Shown here one piece after another: positions 34,880 to 43,309 of a stretch of DNA of 63,779 nucleotides (within the stretch, counting starts at the first letter, position 1; each line of letters begins with the position of its first letter). Source of the stretch: Rhodospirillaceae bacterium (GTDB lineage Bacteria; Pseudomonadota; Alphaproteobacteria; UBA2966); contig NZDS01000132.1 of NCBI GenBank assembly GCA_002690215.1, positions 1 to 63,779 on the forward strand, given 5' to 3'. The notes under the pieces were generated by a model. That model saw only the letters and a list, made by a program, of their open reading frames with translations, searched no databases and had not been told where the DNA came from. A program made the position numbers and the translations under genes.

Positions 34880-35601
34880 GATGGTGCTCCCAAAATCCGC
34901 TCGACGTAGGCCGGCACCACTTCGGTGGCCGGGCCGTTTATGCACTCGGCGAACAGCGTCGCTCCTTCGGATGGTTCCAGATTGAGCTCCACCGTGTGAG
35001 CCCGGCCGCCGCGGCGGACCTCCTCGACGAATCCGGCGGCGGGATAGACGTTGCCCGAGGTGCCGATCGAAATGAACAGGTCGCACTGGGCCAGGGCGCC
35101 ATAAATCGCCCCCATCTCGAACGGCATCTCGCCGAACAGCACCACGTGGGGGCGCATGGCGCCCTCATGGGCGCACTCGGGGCAGGGCGTCCGTGAGGTG
35201 AGGTCGCCGGGCCAATCGTAGACCACCTGGCATTCGTCGCAGCGCGTTTTCAGCATCTCGCCGTGCATGTGGATGACGTTTTCGCTGCCGGCCTTTTCGT
35301 GCAGCACGTCGACGTTTTGGGTCACCACCAGCACGCGCCCGGAAGACTCCTTTTCGAGCCGCGCCAGAGCCCGGTGGCCGTCGTTGGGCTCGGCTGTCAG
35401 CAGGTCCTTGCGCCGCGCATTGTAGAATTCGTGCACGAAGTCGGGGTTGCGCGCCAGCGCCTCGGGCGTGGCCACGTCTTCGAGATTCACTTTGGTCCAC
35501 AGGCCATCGACGTCGCGAAACGTCCCAAGCCCCGATTCGGCCGATATTCCGGCCCCGGTGAGGATCACGATGTGCTTGAATTTATGTTCCGCCACAGGCA
35601 C
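34876..35601 (-). CDS. cobB: NAD-dependent protein deacylase (sirtuin, CobB type)
   Basis: This 241-residue sirtuin has GAGISAESGLGTFRDVDGLW, the catalytic-His region TQNVDVLHEKAG...HMHGE, four zinc cysteines (CDEC and CPEC) and GTSGNVYPAAGF. The Y-x-x-R signature of class III sirtuins is present in FYNARRKDLL, so desuccinylase/demalonylase activity besides deacetylation is expected. The start is GTG at 35601. It is coupled to ltaE by a GTGA overlap. A sirtuin fits an acyl-CoA-rich metabolism, where spontaneous acylation of proteins is likely. Confidence 0.93.
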   Translation of the reverse strand: MPVAEHKFKHIVILTGAGISAESGLGTFRDVDGLWTKVNLEDVATPEALARNPDFVHEFYNARRKDLLTAEPNDGHRALARLEKESSGRVLVVTQNVDVLHEKAGSENVIHMHGEMLKTRCDECQVVYDWPGDLTSRTPCPECAHEGAMRPHVVLFGEMPFEMGAIYGALAQCDLFISIGTSGNVYPAAGFVEEVRRGGRAHTVELNLEPSEGATLFAECINGPATEVVPAYVERILGAPS

Positions 35602-35666
35602 TAACTCTCACAACCTATCGATCATCGAAGCGACAATTTGCTCGGGTTTACATGTGGGTTCGGGGT

Positions 35667-36167
35667 ATGGCAAGCGTGGCCGACAAGACCATCAACGTGC
35701 TTTTCGTCTGCTCCGGCAACATTTGTCGCTCGCCGTCGGCCGAAGGCGTGTTCCGAAAGACCGTCGAGGCCGCCGGCCTGGGACATCGCATCGCCGTCGA
35801 TTCAGCCGGCCTCGGCGGCTGGCACCTGGGCGAGCCGCCCGACCCGCGCTCGCAGGTGGCGGCCCGGCAGCGCGGCATCGACATTGCCCACCAACGCGCC
35901 CGCCGTGTGGCCAAACGGGATTTCCAGAACTTCCATTACATCGTCGCCATGGACCGCGGCCACTTCGGCGAGCTCGGACAAATGTGTCCGGTTGGCGCGG
36001 AAGACCGCCTTCTCCTCATGCTCGATTTTGCCGAAAGCCCCGAAAGCGACGTGCCGGACCCCTATTATGGCGGCGACGACGGCTTCGAATTCGTCCTCGA
36101 TCTCCTGGAAGACGCCTCGCGCGGCCTGCTTGCCCACATTCGCGAACGCCACTTCGAGGCGCCGTAA
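35667..36167 (+). CDS. low molecular weight protein-tyrosine-phosphatase family protein
   Basis: This protein of about 166 residues has the P-loop CSGNICRSP (C-x5-R-S) near the N-terminus and the general-acid motif DPYYGG near residue 130, the complete LMW-PTP active site. The start is uncertain (ATG 35667 chosen; ATG 35652 adds five residues; neither has a strong ribosome site). Its stop TAA overlaps the ATG of the fructosamine kinase gene by one base. Bacterial relatives next to such kinases are linked to dephosphorylation of ketosamine-5-phosphates on glycated proteins rather than phosphotyrosine. That role is likely here. Confidence 0.9.
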   Translation: MASVADKTINVLFVCSGNICRSPSAEGVFRKTVEAAGLGHRIAVDSAGLGGWHLGEPPDPRSQVAARQRGIDIAHQRARRVAKRDFQNFHYIVAMDRGHFGELGQMCPVGAEDRLLLMLDFAESPESDVPDPYYGGDDGFEFVLDLLEDASRGLLAHIRERHFEAP

Positions 36168-37009
36168 TGACCCCCGTCCGGGGGCTTTTAGAAGAGGTTC
36201 TGGGCCGGGCGCCTCGGTCGGTGACAGCGCTTTCGGGAGGCTGCGTCGGCGACGTCTATCGGGCCCGAATGGACGACGGCGACCTGGTGGTCAAGCTCGG
36301 CCAGCCCGGCTCGAACCTCGACCTCGAAGGCTGGATGCTGGAGATTCTGGCGAATTCCGGCCTGCCGGTACCCGAAGTCGTGCACAAGGCCGACGACATC
36401 TTGATCATGACGTACATCGAAGGCGGCGGCGCCCTGGATGCCGGCGCCGAGCAGCACGCTGCCGGGCTGATCGCCGCGCTCCACGACCACACGGCAGAAA
36501 CTTTCGGTCTGGAACGCGACACCCTGATCGGCGGCCTGCACCAACCAAACCCGCAATCGGAGAGTTGGATTCCGTTTTTCCGCGACCAGCGCCTGCTCTA
36601 CATGGGGCGAGAGGCCCTCGACGCCGGCCGCCTGCCGGATTCCGTCTTCGGGCGCGTGGAAGCCCTGGCCAACCGCCTCGACCGCTGGCTGACCGAGCCC
36701 CGCCCCGCCCTCATCCACGGCGACCTCTGGGGCGGCAACGTGTTGGCCCAGGCAGGCCGCATCACGGGCTTCGTCGACCCGGCCATCTACTACGCAGATC
36801 CGGAAATTGAGCTCGCCTTCTCGACGCTCTTCAACACCTTCGGAGATAATTTCTTTGCCCGCTACAACGAGTTCCGCCCACTGGCGCCGGGCTTCTTCGA
36901 GGAGCGCCGCGACCTCTACAACCTCTATCCGCTATTGGTGCACGTCCGCCTCTTTGGCGGGGGTTACGTGAGATCGGTGGAACGGACTCTGACCCGCTTC
37001 GGGGTGTGA
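36167..37009 (+). CDS. fructosamine/ketosamine kinase family protein
   Basis: This 280-residue protein of the FN3K/APH-like kinase fold starts MTPVRGLLEEVLG. It has an N-lobe with GGCVGDVYRARM, the family-specific catalytic motif HGDLWGGN and FVDPAIYYADPE for metal binding. These kinases phosphorylate ketosamines (fructosamine, ribulosamine, erythrulosamine) on proteins or small amines, which destabilises the adduct and repairs glycated proteins. The one-base overlap with the LMW phosphatase indicates a two-gene deglycation unit. Confidence 0.92.
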   Translation: MTPVRGLLEEVLGRAPRSVTALSGGCVGDVYRARMDDGDLVVKLGQPGSNLDLEGWMLEILANSGLPVPEVVHKADDILIMTYIEGGGALDAGAEQHAAGLIAALHDHTAETFGLERDTLIGGLHQPNPQSESWIPFFRDQRLLYMGREALDAGRLPDSVFGRVEALANRLDRWLTEPRPALIHGDLWGGNVLAQAGRITGFVDPAIYYADPEIELAFSTLFNTFGDNFFARYNEFRPLAPGFFEERRDLYNLYPLLVHVRLFGGGYVRSVERTLTRFGV

Positions 37010-37030
37010 AGGGACCCAATCTGATAGGAT

Positions 37031-38212
37031 TCACCGCGGCTTGCGCTGCTTCATCGGATCGACGGTGGCGTCGGTCAAATTGGCATCAGTGAGGTCGGCC
37101 TGGCGCAGGTCGACGTGGGAGAGGTTGGCGCCGCTGAGATTGGTTCCCTTGAGTTTGGTGGGCCAAAGCTCGCCGGTGTTGTGGCCGTGCTGGTTCTTCA
37201 GCTCGACCGGTTTGAATTTGGCGTGCCGTAGATCGGCCAAGCGCAGATCGGCCTGGCTGAGGTTGGCGCCGGCAAAGTCGGCGTGGCGCAGGTCGGCTTG
37301 GCTGAGGTCCGCACCGCTCAGGTCGGTCAGTACGAAAACCCCGTGCAAGAGCTTGGCCGAGGAGAGCCGGGCCTTGCTGAGGTCGGCGCCGGAGAGGTAG
37401 GCGGAGCTGAGGTCGACGCCGGAGAGATCGACCGCCACCAGACTGGCCCGCATCCCCCGTGCGCTGTTGCTATCCACCCACAGCGCATGTTCGCGCAGGG
37501 TTTTTTGCAAATCGATGGGCAATTTCCGACTGCCCAGGCTGACCCGGGCGTCCATCAGATCGGTGCCTTCGAGCGAGGTCCTGTAGAGGATGGCACCGCG
37601 CAGGTTGGCGCTGCGCAAAAGGGCGTTGTCGAGCCGGGCACCGCTAAAATCGACCGCCGAAAGATCCGCTTTCTCGCCGCTGGCGCTGAAAAGATCGGCG
37701 GCCCTCAGATCGGCACCGTGAAAGTTGGCACCAGCCATCATCGCCCGGCGCAGCACGGCGCCTTTCATCGAAGCATGATTGAAGCGGGCACGGGCCAGCC
37801 GGGCGCCGTCGAAATTGGCGCCCTCGAGGCGGGCCTCGGAAAGATCCGTCGGCTTCTCCATAGCTGATCCCACGGCCATGCCGGGACGCAGATCGGCCTC
37901 GCTAAAACTGGTTTTCTGTAAGCTTGCGCCCTGTAGCCGGGCGCCTCTGAGGTCGGCCCGGTCGAACTTGACGCCGTTCAGAGCGGCACCGCTTAGATCG
38001 GCAGTGAAGAGATCGGCGAAGCTGAAATCGCTGCCGTTCAGGGTGGCGCCGGAGAAGTCGATCCGGCTCATGATGGCTTGCTGGAAATTGAGGTTGCTGA
38101 GCCTCAATCCGGACAGCCGCGCGCCCTTGAGCTCGGCGCGTTCACCGCCGGCCAGCCCACGAATGAAGCGGTCATGCCGCTTGATGATATTCACCAATTC
38201 CTCGGGGGTCAC
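37031..38212 (-). CDS. pentapeptide-repeat protein
   Basis: This 393-residue protein is composed almost wholly of A(D/N)LxX pentapeptide repeats in two blocks (about 25-225 and 255-385). They are separated by a non-repeat stretch with a HALWVDSNSARG segment seen in other alphaproteobacterial members. The repeats should form a right-handed quadrilateral beta helix. There is no signal peptide, so it is presumably cytoplasmic. The function is unknown; DNA-mimicking Qnr-like activity is only one possibility. A perfect CRP-type palindrome lies 103-124 bases upstream of its ATG. Confidence 0.88.
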   Translation of the reverse strand: MTPEELVNIIKRHDRFIRGLAGGERAELKGARLSGLRLSNLNFQQAIMSRIDFSGATLNGSDFSFADLFTADLSGAALNGVKFDRADLRGARLQGASLQKTSFSEADLRPGMAVGSAMEKPTDLSEARLEGANFDGARLARARFNHASMKGAVLRRAMMAGANFHGADLRAADLFSASGEKADLSAVDFSGARLDNALLRSANLRGAILYRTSLEGTDLMDARVSLGSRKLPIDLQKTLREHALWVDSNSARGMRASLVAVDLSGVDLSSAYLSGADLSKARLSSAKLLHGVFVLTDLSGADLSQADLRHADFAGANLSQADLRLADLRHAKFKPVELKNQHGHNTGELWPTKLKGTNLSGANLSHVDLRQADLTDANLTDATVDPMKQRKPR

Positions 38213-38314
38213 GCGCGACCCCCGGGGATCACTACTGCCATACCAGGCTTCCCCTCCCTGGACGCGCCGAAAGCCAACACGCCACCCAACAGATTAGGTG
38301 CCGTCAATCCGATG

Positions 38315-38336
38315 GAATGTGATAGCGGTCACATTC
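38315..38336. promoter_or_regulatory. CRP-type operator upstream of the pentapeptide-repeat gene
   Basis: GAATGTGA-TAGCGG-TCACATTC is a perfect 8-bp inverted repeat with a 6-base spacer. It contains exactly TGTGA-N6-TCACA, the CRP/FNR-superfamily consensus. It lies in the 133-base gap between thpR and the pentapeptide gene. On the minus strand, a weak -10-like TAATCT at 38296-38291 would put a start site near 38284, about 41 bases from the palindrome centre, the spacing of class II activation. The -10 is poor, so the promoter part is tentative. Confidence 0.65.
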
Positions 38337-38345
38337 GGTGGAATT

Positions 38346-38885
38346 CTAGCACTCCAACGGAAAAGTTGCTTGGATTGTATGGATTGCGCCGTGGTGGCCA
38401 AGGAAGCTGGAATAGAGGTGATATTCGCCTACCTCGAACGGCTTGCTCTCGAAGGCGTCGTGGGCAGCAAGGAAGGTACTGAGGCGGTCGGGCGGGGCTT
38501 TTTTCAAGCGTGCCAGGGTGACGTGGGCGTGGAACTTGCGGCCCTCGGGTTCGAGGCCTAGTCCTTGAAGCGCTGATTCGATCTTGCCGTGCAGGTGGTC
38601 GAGGGCCTCGCTTTTGGTCACGCCAGCCCACAGGACGCGAGCCTGGCGCGGCTTGCCGAAGATGCCGACACCTCTGAGGCCAAGTTCGAATCCCGGCGGG
38701 CGGACGATCCGCAAGGCTTCGGCGATGTCGGGCAACAGGGGCTCCTCGACCTCGCCGATGAAGCGCAGCGTCAGATGAAGCTGGGAATCCTCCGTCCAGC
38801 GGGCGCCGGGAATGCCGCCGGCCATGTCGGCCAGGCGTTGGCGCACCTCGCGGGGAAAATCGATGGCCAGGAAAAGCCGGATCAT
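38346..38885 (-). CDS. thpR: RNA 2',3'-cyclic phosphodiesterase
   Basis: This 179-residue 2H phosphoesterase has both HxT motifs: H37-L-T39 in QLHLTLRFIGE and H121-V-T123 in HAHVTLARLKK. It opens 2',3'-cyclic phosphates on RNA to 2'-phosphates (ThpR/LigT family). The ATG overlaps the tesA stop (ATGA), making it the second gene of a tesA-thpR transcript. Length and motif spacing are normal. Confidence 0.92.
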   Translation of the reverse strand: MIRLFLAIDFPREVRQRLADMAGGIPGARWTEDSQLHLTLRFIGEVEEPLLPDIAEALRIVRPPGFELGLRGVGIFGKPRQARVLWAGVTKSEALDHLHGKIESALQGLGLEPEGRKFHAHVTLARLKKAPPDRLSTFLAAHDAFESKPFEVGEYHLYSSFLGHHGAIHTIQATFPLEC

Positions 38886-39515
38886 GGTGCCTTGATGAGC
38901 TCTCGCACCAGTGGCAACAGGCGATCGACGATGATGTCCACGCCGGCCGCCGTGGGGTGCATGCCGTCGGCTTGGTTTAGCTCGGGCCGAGCCGCCACGC
39001 CGTCGAGAAAGAAGGGATAGAACAGGACCCCGTGGCGGGCTGCCAAGTCGGGATAGATGGCGTTGAAGCGCGCCTCGTATTCCGGTCCCAGGTTCGGCGG
39101 CGCCAGCATGCCGGCCAGCAAAACAGCGATGCCGCGTTTCTTGAGTTCAAGGATGATGGCGTCGAGGTTGGCGCGGGTTTCCTCCGGGTCCAGTCCCCTG
39201 AGCGCGTCGTTGGCGCCGAGTTCGACGATGGCGGCGGCCGGATTGTCGGCCAGCGACCAGTCGAGCCGCGCCCGGCCGCCGGCCGAGGTGTCGCCCGAGA
39301 CGCCGGCGTTGATCACCCGGACCCTCAGGCCCTGTTCACGTAGCGCAGCCTGCAGGCGGGCCGGGAAGGCCTGGTCCACGGCCAGTCCGTAGCCCGCCGT
39401 CAGGCTGTCGCCCAATGCCAGCACAAGCGTTTCGGCGCTTGCAATTCCCGCGAGAGCCACCCAGATAACGAAAACGCAGCTGGCGAGGGGCGCACGCGCC
39501 GCTTTGGAGAATCGA

Positions 39516-39526
<11 letters not shown>
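38882..39526 (-). CDS. tesA: arylesterase/lysophospholipase-type SGNH hydrolase
   Basis: This 214-residue protein has a signal peptide (about 1-31, ending GIASA), then block I GDSLTAG with S41, NAGVSGDTSAGG, ELGANDALRG and the C-terminal DGMHP dyad. These are all the SGNH blocks of TesA, a periplasmic thioesterase/lysophospholipase/arylesterase. The ATG at 39526 interlocks with the start of the divergent ABC ATPase gene. The tesA/ybbA/ybbP arrangement is the same as in Escherichia coli, supporting a functional link. Confidence 0.92.
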
Positions 39527-40220
<694 letters not shown>

Positions 40221-40224
40221 GTTC

Positions 40225-42774
40225 ATGATCGAATCCGCCACCTGGCAGCTGGCCGGGCGCTTGGCCTGGCGCGAATTGCGGGCAGGGCTCAAGGGCTTTC
40301 GCATCTTCCTGGCCTGCCTGACGTTGGGGGTCGCCACCATCGCCGGAGTCGGCTCGCTGTCGACAGCCCTGATTGCCGGCCTCAAGGACAATGCCCGGAC
40401 GCTGCTCGGCGGTGATGCCGAAGTAAGACTTTCAAGCCGCGACATTACGGCCGAACAACGCGATTATTTGCTGAGCAACAGCCGGGAACTCACCCGGGTG
40501 CGCCAGCTGCGCGCCATGGTCGGTACCACTGCCGCGGGGGCCGGCCGGCGCACGCTGGTCGAACTGAAGGCGGTAAGCCCCGGGGACACGGGCTATCCGC
40601 TATACGGCCAATTACTGCTTGAACCGGCACAATCTCTGGCCCAGGCCCTGGCCGAGCGCGACGGCGTGCCCGGCGCGGTGATCGAGGCGACGCTGCTACA
40701 GCGCCTGGGGGCGAAGCTTGGCGACGTCGTTCACCTGGGAGCCAGCCGGCTGCGCCTCAACGCCACCATCACCGGCGAGCCCGACCGGGTGGCAGGAAGC
40801 TTCGGCTTGGGCCCCCGGCTGATGCTCTCCAACCGATCCCTCGACCAGAGCGGCCTGGTGCGGCCAGGCAGCCTGGTGCGCTACAAGTACCGCCTGCGCC
40901 TGGCCCCCGAGACCGACCTCAAGGCCTGGCAGGACGACCTGGGGTGGGCCTTCCCGGAGGCCGCCTGGCGGGTTTACCTGTTTGGCGACGCCCAACCCTC
41001 GGTGCGCCGCTTCATCGACCGCCTGGGTATCTTTCTTTCGTTGGTCGGACTGACGGCCCTGATCATCGGCGGTATCGGTGTGGGCAACACGGTGCAGAGC
41101 TACCTGGCCGGCAAGACCGCGACCATCGCCACGCTGAAATGCCTGGGCGCCGGCTCGGGACTGATTTTCCGAATTTTTCTGCTCGAGATCGGCGCGCTGG
41201 CACTGATCGGCGTGCTCGCCGGCCTGGCGCTGGGTGCGCTGGTACCCTATGGCGTGGTGGCGGCGCTGGGCGAGGCCCTGCCGGTGCCGGCGCGCCTGAC
41301 GCTCTATGCCGGGCCGCTAGCCTTGGCCGCGGGCTGCGGTTTGCTGACAGCGCTGGCTTTTGCCCTGTGGCCGCTGTCGCGGGCCCGCGATGTGCCGGCG
41401 GCCAGCCTCTTTCGCAGTCTGGTGGCGCCGCTGGGCAGGTTGCCCAGAAAGCGCGATCTTGTGTTGCTGGCCCTGGTCGTAGCGGCGCTGGTAGCGTTGG
41501 CGCTCCTCAACGGCCAGCACGTCGTCTTCAGCCGCGTCTTCGTCGCCGGCACGGCCCTGGCACTACTGGCCTTTTGGCTGCTGGCGCGGCTGCTGGTGGC
41601 GGCGCTACGGCGCCTGCCGCGGCCCTCCCGGCCGGCGCTGAGGCTGGCACTGGCCAACCTCACCCGGCCCGGCGCACCGACGCCCAGCATCGTGGTCTCG
41701 CTGGGCGCCGGTCTAACCGTGCTGATCACTGTTGCACTGGTTGAGGGCAACCTGGCGCGCCAGGTGGCCGAGCGCATTCCCGAACGCGCCCCGGCGTTCT
41801 TTTTCATCGACATCCAGCCCGACCAGGTGGCGCCCTTCGAGGCCGCCATCGCCGAGCTTTCGGGAGCCGAGCTCTTGCAGCGCCTACCGACTTTGCGCGG
41901 CCGGCTGGCCGGAATCGATGGGGTACCTGTCAGCGAGGCCAAAATCGACCCGCAGGCTGAGTGGTTCACTCAGGGCGAACGCGGCTTTACCTATCTCGCC
42001 AAAATGCCGGCCGGCACTGAGCTAACGGCCGGAAAGTGGTGGCCCGAGGACTATTCAGGACCGCCCTTGATTTCACTCGATGCCCGCATCGCCGCCGGCA
42101 TCGATGTCGGCGTGGGCGAGACCTTGAGCTTCAACGTGCTGGGCCGCCGCATAAACGCCCAAATCGCCAACTTGCGTGTTATCGACTGGTCACGCATGCG
42201 CCTCAACTTCGCCGTCATCTTCGCCCCGGGTACGCTGGAGGGCGCACCCCAGGTCCACGTCGCCGCGGCCACTGCCGAGCCGGCCCGCGAGGAAGTGCTC
42301 TATGGCGCTATCACCCAGCGCTTCCCAAACATCTCGGCGGTACGGGTGCGCCACGTGCTGGAGACCGTGACGCAGCTTTTCGAGCGCATCGTGGCGGCCA
42401 CCCGGGTAATGGCCGTGGTCACCCTGGCGGCCGGGCTGTTGGTGCTGGCAGGAGCCGTCGCCGTTGGCCAGCGCCGGCGCCTGCATGAGGCCGTTATCCT
42501 CAAGGTGCTGGGGGCGACGCGGCGCGACGTGCTCAGTGCGCATGTCTTGGAGTTCGCCATCCTGGGCCTGGTCACGGCCCTGGTGGCGGCGCTCATCGGC
42601 TCGATCGCCGCCTGGTCGATGGTCACCGTGGTGATGGCCGGCGAGTGGGTGTTCACGCCGCTGGCGGTGGCCCTGACGGCAGCCGGCGGCCTGGCCGTGA
42701 CGGTGGCCTTCGGCCTCATCGGCACCTGGCGCACCCTGGGCCAACGGCCGGCGCCGGTGCTCAGGGAGCAGTGA
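40225..42774 (+). CDS. FtsX-like ABC transporter permease (YbbP type)
   Basis: This 849-residue integral membrane protein has two FtsX permease regions. A TM helix at about 25-45 precedes a periplasmic domain. Further TM groups lie near residues 265-480, a second periplasmic region follows, and terminal TM helices lie at about 720-840. Length and layout match YbbP, partner of YbbA. No substrate is established with certainty; a role in lipid or envelope maintenance is inferred from the family and from divergent tesA. A longer frame to 40183 is not needed because the ATG at 40225 follows the ATPase stop. Confidence 0.9.
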   Translation: MIESATWQLAGRLAWRELRAGLKGFRIFLACLTLGVATIAGVGSLSTALIAGLKDNARTLLGGDAEVRLSSRDITAEQRDYLLSNSRELTRVRQLRAMVGTTAAGAGRRTLVELKAVSPGDTGYPLYGQLLLEPAQSLAQALAERDGVPGAVIEATLLQRLGAKLGDVVHLGASRLRLNATITGEPDRVAGSFGLGPRLMLSNRSLDQSGLVRPGSLVRYKYRLRLAPETDLKAWQDDLGWAFPEAAWRVYLFGDAQPSVRRFIDRLGIFLSLVGLTALIIGGIGVGNTVQSYLAGKTATIATLKCLGAGSGLIFRIFLLEIGALALIGVLAGLALGALVPYGVVAALGEALPVPARLTLYAGPLALAAGCGLLTALAFALWPLSRARDVPAASLFRSLVAPLGRLPRKRDLVLLALVVAALVALALLNGQHVVFSRVFVAGTALALLAFWLLARLLVAALRRLPRPSRPALRLALANLTRPGAPTPSIVVSLGAGLTVLITVALVEGNLARQVAERIPERAPAFFFIDIQPDQVAPFEAAIAELSGAELLQRLPTLRGRLAGIDGVPVSEAKIDPQAEWFTQGERGFTYLAKMPAGTELTAGKWWPEDYSGPPLISLDARIAAGIDVGVGETLSFNVLGRRINAQIANLRVIDWSRMRLNFAVIFAPGTLEGAPQVHVAAATAEPAREEVLYGAITQRFPNISAVRVRHVLETVTQLFERIVAATRVMAVVTLAAGLLVLAGAVAVGQRRRLHEAVILKVLGATRRDVLSAHVLEFAILGLVTALVAALIGSIAAWSMVTVVMAGEWVFTPLAVALTAAGGLAVTVAFGLIGTWRTLGQRPAPVLREQ

Positions 42775-42858
42775 GGCGGGCGACGGGCGGTCTAAAAAAA
42801 CACACCCACTCGCTGCCCGCCCCATCAAGGGGGAGGGGGAAAAAGGGCGCCTAGCCAG

Positions 42859-42886
42859 GAAAAACTATAAGCCCGCTGTGCGGGTT
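42859..42886 (-). terminator. candidate intrinsic terminator of trxA
   Basis: On the minus strand the trxA stop codon is followed by the hairpin CCCGC-ACA-GCGGG (stem 42870-42886 with flanking A-T/G-T pairs). TATAG and then a run of five T (42864-42860) follow. The T-run is displaced about 5 bases from the stem, so strength is uncertain. Confidence 0.55.
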
Positions 42887-43205
42887 AGAGGACGGATTCG
42901 ATCCATTCGACCAGTTTGCCCTTAGGCAGGGCGCCGACCTTGGTGGCCGCTACCTGGCCGTTCTTGAACAGCATCAGGGTGGGAATGCCGCGCACACCGA
43001 ACTTGGTGGGCGTCACGGGATTGTCGTCGATGTTGAGCTTGGCGACGGTGATGCTTGCGTCCATCTCGTCGGCAATCTCCTTCAATGCCGGCGCGATCTG
43101 CTTGCAGGGACCGCACCATTCCGCCCAGTAGTCGACCAACACCAGTTGCGGAGATTTCAGCACGTCACTCTCGAAGGAGTCGTCGCTGACATGGGTAATG
43201 CTCAT
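42885..43205 (-). CDS. trxA: thioredoxin
   Basis: This 106-residue protein has the canonical WCGPC active site (C31, C34), the cis-proline segment GIPTLMLF and normal TrxA length. It is the cytoplasmic disulfide reductase and electron donor. It follows the addBA gene after a 104-base gap, the usual alphaproteobacterial neighbourhood, and may have its own promoter there. A hairpin terminator overlaps its stop. Confidence 0.96.
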   Translation of the reverse strand: MSITHVSDDSFESDVLKSPQLVLVDYWAEWCGPCKQIAPALKEIADEMDASITVAKLNIDDNPVTPTKFGVRGIPTLMLFKNGQVAATKVGALPKGKLVEWIESVL

Positions 43206-43309
43206 CCTGGGCTCCCGAATCCTGTTTTCCCGCAGAGGCTATGTTTATGGCTCGGCTGTCAGCCGAACCTGACCGGTCGATGTCATCTAAGCGTCAACTT
43301 TCGGGCGCG

